Source of the DNA: Gambelia wislizenii
Taxonomy: Eukaryota > Chordata > Lepidosauria > Squamata > Crotaphytidae
Direction of reading: 5' to 3'
Length of the DNA: 64,000 bases
NCBI GenBank assembly: GCA_030847615.1
Contig: JAUMIR010000004.1
Coordinates: forward strand, 75,237,001-75,301,000
A program made the translations under genes and the position numbers. Below the pieces are notes generated by a model. That model was not told where the DNA came from. It was given only the letters and a program-made list of their open reading frames with translations, and did no database searches. Of the stretch, positions 47,101-56,100 are shown in pieces. The first letter of the stretch is position 1. The number at the start of each line of letters is the position of its first letter.

Positions 47101-50100
47101 GGATGCTTTGATCGTGATTTCCTGCGTGGCAGGGGGTTGGACTGGATGGCCCTCGTGGTCTCTTCCAACTCTGCAATTCTATGATTCTACTATCATCACT
47201 AGGTGTTCTTTTATTATGCGAGGTGAAGATGACCTTCATAAAAAGGAGGAAGGTTTTTTTTATCATGGCCCCTCTGAATGTTGAGTCCTCTCTTAGAGGA
47301 GATCTGCTGACATATTCTTGATAGAATATAGAAGAGGCTGCAACCCCAATCCTTAAGAAGGATGAGTGAATTCTGATCAGTTTTGGGAAGTCACTGCAGT
47401 CTATGCATTTCTATTCAAAAGTAGGTCCTTCTGGATTTAATGTGACTTCCTTCTAGAAAAGTGGGTGTAGGGTTGCAGAGTTACCTAGGAGCAAGTTCTG
47501 TTGAATTCTGAGCAAAGATAAAAGAAAATTCTATTTCATGTCTTTCTAAAACACAGAAAGTCTGTATCTGGTTGATGTTTAATGTTGCTGTCAATGTTGC
47601 CTCCCTAAGTTGGAAAATACTGTTCATTCTGCTTAAATGTGCTTAGTTTTGGTTTTTAATTTATATAGTGCATGGACTTTGCCTTAAGCTTTTCTTCCCC
47701 TTCTAGTTTCAATGGCATATTGTACTATATGCAGTAGCAATCAGGTGGATTTGTTTGTCTTCCCTTCTCCTCATGTGCTTTCTTTCCTCTGGAATTTGTA
47801 GATTACACATTTGCTATGTACCCACCGTCCATGATTGCTACCGGTAGCATTGGAGCAGCAGTCCATGGCCTCTCTACCTCATCCAATGATTTTTCTGGCG
47901 AGGTGCTTATGGAGTTGCTTGCTAGCATTACAGGCACAGAGGTGGTGAGTATGCACTTAGGGGGTACAGGAGAGAGATGTGGGAAACTGTAATGCTGTTT
48001 TCTTTTTGCTTGACTCCAGGACAGCTACTGTCAATTAAACACCCGCATTCAGAACAAAAGGATGCTAAATGAACTTATAAAGAGGCCAGATATTCTGATG
48101 ACACAAGGTGTCATTTAGCATCCTTCTGCAGAAACCACTGGACAGGCAAATTTTAGTTCAGTACTTGATAGCATGTTGTGTTTGGAGCAGAGTGGACAAC
48201 TTCTGTCAGTCCCAGCCAAAGTGAAAACAATGCTGGGAGTTGGAGATCTGGAGGCGCCCCAGTTGTTCATTTGTATTTTAAAAACACATGTCAACTATGA
48301 AATGTTTCTGCCAACAAAGCTGTTGTATCTGAGCAAGGCTGATGACCTACCATGGCTGTAATTAGGGTGTTTTTTTTATGATGATGATGATTACAAGTGT
48401 TTTGGCCTCATCTTTCTTTCCATTAGATAATCCAGGCAGTTAACAAAAAAGACAACCCCATAACAGTTTTTCATTCTTCATATGTAGCCCTCCAGAAGTC
48501 ACTAAATGCAGCTCCCTTCATTCCACACCATTGGCTGTACTAGTTAGGACTAATCGTTGCAGTCCAACACCACCACTAATTATGGTGTATCACATTAAGG
48601 AAAGTTGCCTAAAATTAGGAGCATTAAACCAAGGAATTTCTTGGGCTGCTGCTATCTTTTTGGAGCATTTGGAGATGTATATGTTTGGGGAAGAATTCTC
48701 ATTGGTGGTTCTAGACAGAGCAGCTGCTGCTCTGAAAACTGGTCAAAGAGTTCAGGTTCTAGGATTGAAAGTTGTCCTTTTTAAAAATCCAAGCCATTTA
48801 TTGTGCATAGTAGGGCATGTATCTAAGTGCCTCATTGTGAGACAGGATGAGGCCATTGTAACAGAGGAGAAAGAAACTAAGAATTGAACTAGACATGATT
48901 GGAATGAAGGAAGAGGGATGGGTGACAAAGTACAGTTGTCCCTCCATATCCACAGATTTAAGTATTCATGATTTGAAAATAGTCTTTAAAAAATAATAAT
49001 TTAAAAAGCAAGCCTTGATTTTGCCATCTTATATAAGGGACACCATTTTGCTATGCCATTGCATATAATGGGACCAAACCCCAGCGAATATGAAGGGACA
49101 ACTGTAAATAAATAAATAGCCTTCTCCTTGATGTGGTACATGTCAGTGATTTACAGTGTAGTTCTATGCATGTTTACTCAGAAGTGAGTCTCTGAGTTTA
49201 GTTGGAGCTTTCTTCATAATAAAGTATGCTCAGGATTGCAGGCTTAACTAGCTGTGAATTAAAAATCCTTCATTCTATTTGAGAAGTATGTTTAAGATAA
49301 GGTACTTCATTTTTTACATCTCCCATCCCACGTCTTGAGTAAACATAGGGATGTGGGGGAGTCTGAGGAGCAATTTTTCACTCGGAAATTGTTCAAAATG
49401 GTCCAAAGCTGACCCAAACCATGGCAATTTGGCTTTTCCCACTCCCAAAAAACCTTTCTCCTCTTCTAAAAGGGCTAAAAACCAGTCCAAAGGAAAACCA
49501 GAAATAATATGATGTCACTTCTGGTTTTCTGAAAATGCAGGGGTGTATCTGCATGGGAGACTCGGGAGTGAAAGTTGGCCCCTGTCCCTGGCACAAATGC
49601 CCACTCCTGGTTTAGTCCAAAGAATTCTTCTAGAAGGAGTTCAGATGGAGCATGAGAAGCTCCAGATTGAAGGGTAAACCTGAGGGGATTCTTGTGGCAT
49701 TCAGAAACATGTGTGTGACTCTTAGGATCTGGATTGGGGGGGGGGGGAGATGCTGATGGCATTACAAGAAGCCACAACAGCTTCTGATGTCAAGAACATA
49801 GAAACTTTCCATGCATCTTAAAGAGTAACTACTTGATGTGGCATGCAACAGTTTATTTTCTTCAGTGCATATATCCACACAGTTGAGAGTAGGAGAGACT
49901 TCTTTAAATTCCAGTCCAGCACGGAAGTGTTGGAGCCTCCGGAAACTGAGGATGTAATTGGCTTTCTTTGCCTGCTTGGTGCAAAGGCTGCATGGCAGGC
50001 ACAGGAAAATACTGAGCCCTCTACTAGCTGAGCCTTCTGGCTGGCAGTCTTCCTCTCTGTCCTTTGCTTCTATCCTGATTCCCAAGCCATTGCTCCTTTT

Positions 50101-53100
50101 TTTGATACAAAGCCAGCCCAGTGAGTGGCTGTGACTCTTCTCTTGTCAGTGGGGGTTGCCATGAATTTGGCTGTTTTTCCAAAGTCCAACTGCATTTTCC
50201 CAGTGTGCCTTGCCAGCTTCCTGGCCTGTGGTGAATGGATGATTGCCACACACTGCAGATGGCGCCTCCACTGATTGCTTGCATGATGTCCCACATCAGT
50301 TGCTCTTTTTTTTTCTTTTTCTTTTTCTTTTTATACACAGTAGGCCTTTGAAAAGCATCCATGCACTGATTGGACAGGTGTTAGAGATTGCCTTGGCCAA
50401 TGAGGGAAGGCTGGAACCAGCTTAGCTGGTCATGTGGACTGGTGTCAGATTCCTGTCAGGGTCAAGTATGGAGTTTAGAGAAGTTCACTTCAAGTGGCAT
50501 TCCAGAGCTTTACCTTGGCATCAGCAAGGCATCAAAGGGCAAAACTAATTTTTTTTTTTAAAGGAGGGTGGATTATTCTGTTACCTGGTGAAAACTAGAA
50601 GATACAGTGGGGGCTGAGGAATTGTACCTGTCTTGCAGATCCCTGCCTGACAGTCAGGAAGCAGAAGGCAGTCTCTGAATTTATTTGGCTTCTTGCCCCA
50701 GGCTTTCTCAATTGCCCATAGCCAGCTGCTTGCAAGCTGCTTCTGTGATTAAGGCCAAGGCTGAATGCTGAGCCTGTAAGCACTGTTGATTGAAGGCAGT
50801 GGAGAACAGGTGGGAGGTGGAGAGAGGATTATAAAAGAGCGAAAATTTTGAAAGAGAAGATTAGATGCACTTAAGTCACCGAGGCCTGATGCCATTAGGA
50901 AAGTTCAGCCTATACAGAGTTGGGAGTACTCACTTGGTCTTGTCAGTTCAGGTCTCTACCCCTGCCCAATTCCTTTTGGCTTCTTTTCCACTTTTTGTTT
51001 ATTTTGAATGTCTTGTCTCCTGAACTGACGTTTGAAGGACAAGCAAGCATCTTTTTCATGATGTCTCATGCCTTGCCTTCTGCCATGTTTAGTAGGCATC
51101 TGCTATGGTCAGTGAGTAGGGGCTTCAAGCAGTGACATGGATTGTTTATTCTCACTAGTGTTGGTCCCCTGCAAGGTGGAAAAGCTGTTCTTTCTTTTGA
51201 GAGGAATGAGAAGGCCACAATGTTCCTTCCCTGTGCAATGAAAAAAGCGTTTCTGCCATTCATTACAGTCTGCCTCCTCTGATCTTGTCTTCATTTGTAA
51301 TGATCTTCTTTCTTTCCACAAAATCCAAGCAATGTGTCCTACACAGATTTTCCTTGGTTATTTTTCCAGGCTGTGAGGCCATGTTCTGGAATAGAACACG
51401 GTCTCACAGCCCGGAAAAAAACCAAGGAAAATCTATGGATGCCAGCCGTGAAAGCCTTCGACTTCACATTGTCCTACACAGCTTCTTTATAAATCTAACA
51501 TTATTCTTTGAGAGGCCTCTTGGAAGCATTAATTTATTTCCCCTAGGGCTGGAGTTCAAGAGTGCTATTGTTAAGTCAAATGTTAGAGCACTCTTATACT
51601 GTAGCGCTAAGGGAAACTATAATGCTTCTTGCAGAGCTAGTGCTCCAACAATGGCATTAGGAGACAGTAATGTACCTTGTTACTCCTGTGCATCTGAAAG
51701 TGGCTCCTGGTCAATGAGACAAGGCACTCCTTTTTGAAAGTAATATTCCATACTCTTAATTTTGAGGGCTGGGTTAGAGGGCTGATGACTTGCATGAGAC
51801 ACCAAGATACAGACTTCAGGGGGGTAGCCTGTGTATATCCTGCTCCTGTGACATACATGTGCATCTTTTCCCTCCACACTATGTTGTTCTGGTAGCTTAA
51901 TGCTATCAAGCTGGTTAAACTACTGTACATGAAATCTGACAAGAGGTTTGAATATTATCAAAGGGTTTGCTTTTTTCCTGGTTATCTTTGGCTTGTTGGT
52001 TATTGTGCAGGTCCCAAGAAGATGGTTAGTACCTGCCTTCTTCTCAGCCAGTTTACCCTGTAAACTGGGAAAGCTGTCAGTTGTACTGATCTTTCTTGCT
52101 TGCCTCATTTTGCTTGGGAGTCCAGGGACTATGCCCTGTGCTGCTTCAATTATGAATGTGTGAAGGATAACAACAGTTTAGGGTGCTAGTCTGGGACTAC
52201 AAAGAGCTATGGATGGTTTACTTCAGTGCATGCAATAATTCTCTTGAAGGGGGTGCAGTACCATTTTTGTGAGCAGCATTTTCTAAGCTTCCCCACAACT
52301 GTATTCCTTCTTTCCTGTTGGTACCATATGTCACTTGCATCAATTTCCTTATAGGCTTGTCAAGATTAGCAGCTGTGCATTTTTCCACCAAGGGTAAACA
52401 TGTTTCACTCTCAATGGTTTTGCCATGACTATGGGTGTTGCATTATATAAGCATCCATGTGACCATAGAGTTCCCCACATCCTTTGCTGTTCATCTCTCT
52501 TGTGTGCAGCTCACCTGACACTTCCAACAGCTCAGGATCCTCAGAAGGCAAATTTGCCAAATACTTGTGATTGCCAAAGGCAATGCTGTCTCTGTGTGTA
52601 CATGGCACTGGTTCACTGTAGCTATTTTACAAGGTTGTGGAAGATGTTGGAAGCTGATTTGAACTGACCAGGACATAGGTCCATATCTCTTGGTACTTAG
52701 ACACTGACCAGCAGCAACTCTCCAGGGCTTCAGACAGGGGTCCTTCCCAGGGCCCAAAACAAGTTACTTTTTTTTAGTAACTCCCAGAATCCCCCAGCCA
52801 GCATGGCCACTGGTTGGATGAATTCTTGAGAGTTGTCATAAAAAAAAGTAACTTATCCCAGGTGCTGGTCTTTCCAAGCTCCATTTGGAGATGCTGGATC
52901 TGCAGCTCCATCTAGTGAACAAAGCATGCACTCATCCACTTGGCTGTGGCCCTTCCTTAGTTTTCGAAGCACTTCTGGAGACACTGGAGAGTAGAATTGG
53001 GAAGTCCAGTTCTCTCTCTCTCTCACACACACACACTCACTCACACACACACACACACACAGTATTTGAATTCTTGTTCAAAGCCATAATTATACTGCTT

Positions 53101-56100
53101 CTGAATTTCTTCAGTCAGCCCTCTTCTTTCTGTAGCTTTTACTTCCATTTCCTTTTTATATGCTTGCAAGCTGGACCAAAATTACAGAATGGCCCTTAGT
53201 GGGCCCTTGTTGCTCTAGAGAAGAGGTTTTAGAGGCTACAGTTACTGGAACTGTCTTGGGGAAGGAGTGTTGGGTGTTGCTATTTTTACTTGCCACATCC
53301 TTTGTCATTTCTAAGAACCACATGTGGATTCTTTGTAAGATTATGTGTGCACGCATGACAGGATCTCTGCAAACAGGGAGTCTGTTGAGGGTCCATCTGA
53401 AGCTCTGCAACATGAAATGTCATTTCATGATAAGCTGGGACAAGAGGGTGACGCTTGGCCTTTAGAGAAAAGGCATGCAACCATCTATGGCTTCTGCCGG
53501 GTCTCACCACTGTGACTCACTGCAGAACTACAGGGGTTTCATCATCTCCCTGAAGCAAGTCATTGCTGCTTGCAATTCCTCCCAAGTTTAAGGTCAAGAT
53601 TTTTCCTTGCATTAAGATTACATTGACAGTACTGTTTTCTAAAGAGCTTGGCTGTGAGGAATCTACCCAGTTCAAATACTTATAAACTGGGGGCAGGGAG
53701 GAAAGAGGACTCCAGTTACTGAAGAATCATAGAGTTGGAAGAGACCACAAGGGCCATCTAGTCTAACTTCCTGCCCTGCTGGAATCCACAATCAAACACT
53801 CCCAACAGATGGCCATCCAACCCCTGTTTAAAAACTTCCAAAGAAGGAGACTCCACCACACTCCAAGGCAGTGCATTCCACTGTCAAATAGCTCGTACCG
53901 CCAAGAAGTTCTTCCAAATGTTTAGGTGGAAACTCTTTTCCTGTAGTTTGAGTCCATTTGCTCTGTGTCCTAGTCCTTGGAGCAACAGAAAATAAGCTTC
54001 CTCCATCCTCCATATGGCATCCCTTCAAATATTTAAACATGGCTATCATGTCACCTCTTATCCTTCTCTTCTCCAGGCTAAACATACCCACCTCCCTAAG
54101 CCGCTCCTCATAGGGCATGGCTTCCAGACTTCCCACCATTTTGGTCCCTCCTCTGGACACCTTCCAACTTGTCAAAGACTTTCTAGTGTTATGGTGATAT
54201 TTTGCACATTGTCTCATTGGAAGAACGGACAACAGAGTATATGTTTGTGGCATTCCTGCCCCTCCATGTGCTAAGTGGAGCAAGACATAGGAAAGCTTGT
54301 GGTAGCTGCTTCTTCCTTGCAGAGAAGAAGAGAGAGATGTGGTCTTGCCTCCTTTTCTACTGCCATGGTTCCTTCATTCACTGCTGCCCCTTCCTGCCAC
54401 AGCCAGTAGGATTAGATATTACCTCATAGGAGGCTGAAGGAGATGGAGGGGTACTGGTTGTATCCACTCCTGCAGGTTTCGGTGTTACTTCTAAAGATAC
54501 AGCCCAGGATTTTGGCCTTTAAAACATGGTGATCATTTATGGCCCTCCAGATGTAGTTGGACTACATTTCCCATCAGTTCAAACTACCATAGCTAGTGGT
54601 AAGGGATTGTGGGAGCTGTAGTCTAACAACATCTATAGGGCCTAAAGTTCCTTGCTTCAGTTTAAAAACCTGGCTAGCCTAAAAGGATGAACTGCTGTGG
54701 TGTGGACTGGGGAGTTAATATGAGCTCAGCAGTGAATGAACATGAGTTTGGGAATCTCAGGTGTGGAGCGCCTTGTGTAAAGAGGATGGAAACCTACATC
54801 TTTCAAGGGTTTAATGTAGCAAATAACAGTGACTTGCAGAAGTATTCACCTTTTACTTAACAATAAACCAGAAATGGGTTCTGGTTCACTGCCTTATTAA
54901 ATAAAGTAATCTCATGGGCCTATAAGAGCCCAAGGGGGCCCAGATAATAGACAAATTGTCCTGCTCCATTTTGAGTCCATTTTAAAAGATGCTTTTAAAT
55001 AAAACAGAGGACGGGGATTCAATGCGATGCCAGCTCCCCACCCCACCTCCAGCAGTTGCCCACCTCTGTGTTAGTGGAACAGAATGCTGAGAATACAAAA
55101 GACCACTGGTTTAGTAATTAATGCTTCTGTAATGACTGAATTCCAATTTCTTTCTGTCTTTCAAAGCATTTCTTACACTGCACTCTTTTCAGTAGTTTAA
55201 CCAAACAGTAGTGGCACAATTGTAAGGTAATAGAGGCTGTTAGAAACCACATCTATCTTTTTTTTTTAATTAATATTTTTTACAAAAGTGTTTTCACATT
55301 CAATAAAATGGTTGATAAGATAACTTAGGATAAAGATATGGAAAATGAAGCAAACTTTAAAAGAAAAAAAGAAAGAAAAGAACATTGATAGTAAAAAACA
55401 AAAAAAATAAAAAAAGGAAAAAGTAGAAAGAAAAATATATATATTTATATACATATATATATAACAGCCAAATTCAAAAAACAAAGCAAAACTAAATAAT
55501 ATATATTTCTACTTCCTTTTTCAACAGTAGTTCAAATTTGATTAAGTATTACAATTTTTGGCTTTCTGTACTAAAAAAAAAAGAAAAAAAAAAGAAGCCA
55601 CATCTATCAGTTAGAATATGCAAGCAGACAGACTTAATTAAAATATTTAAAACTACATTAATGCCTCTGTTGTTACTCTGTCTACTTGGGCAGATTACCT
55701 TGATATTTTTTTTAAATTCAGAAACTATATCAACTGTACCTCTGTCAATCTCCGGGTGCAGTGAAATGCAGGCACATGGAATGTTGGAATCTTGTATTAG
55801 ACTCTAGAGACAGAACAGGGATTATGTTGTTGTACCAACCAGTCTGCTACAAGCCAGCTCAGTAGGCTAATGGATACAGGTGGTTATCAACATAGTATTG
55901 AGGCCTTCTAACTGCAGAGACTTCAAGATCAATGCTGATCCATTCTTAATTGGTGTGGCTTAGAGCTTTATTGCTCCCATATCAACTGCAAGACTGTCTC
56001 AGCAACCAACAACAGCGACATGTTTAGAATAGAGGTACAACATTCTCAGAAGCCATGGAAAACAGTTTCCTTTTTTCCAGGAAAAAAATGAAATATTTCA

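Noticed and set aside
48531..48887. 118-codon open frame in CCND3 intron 4
   Set aside because: No domain, no splice-site support and no similarity to cyclins.
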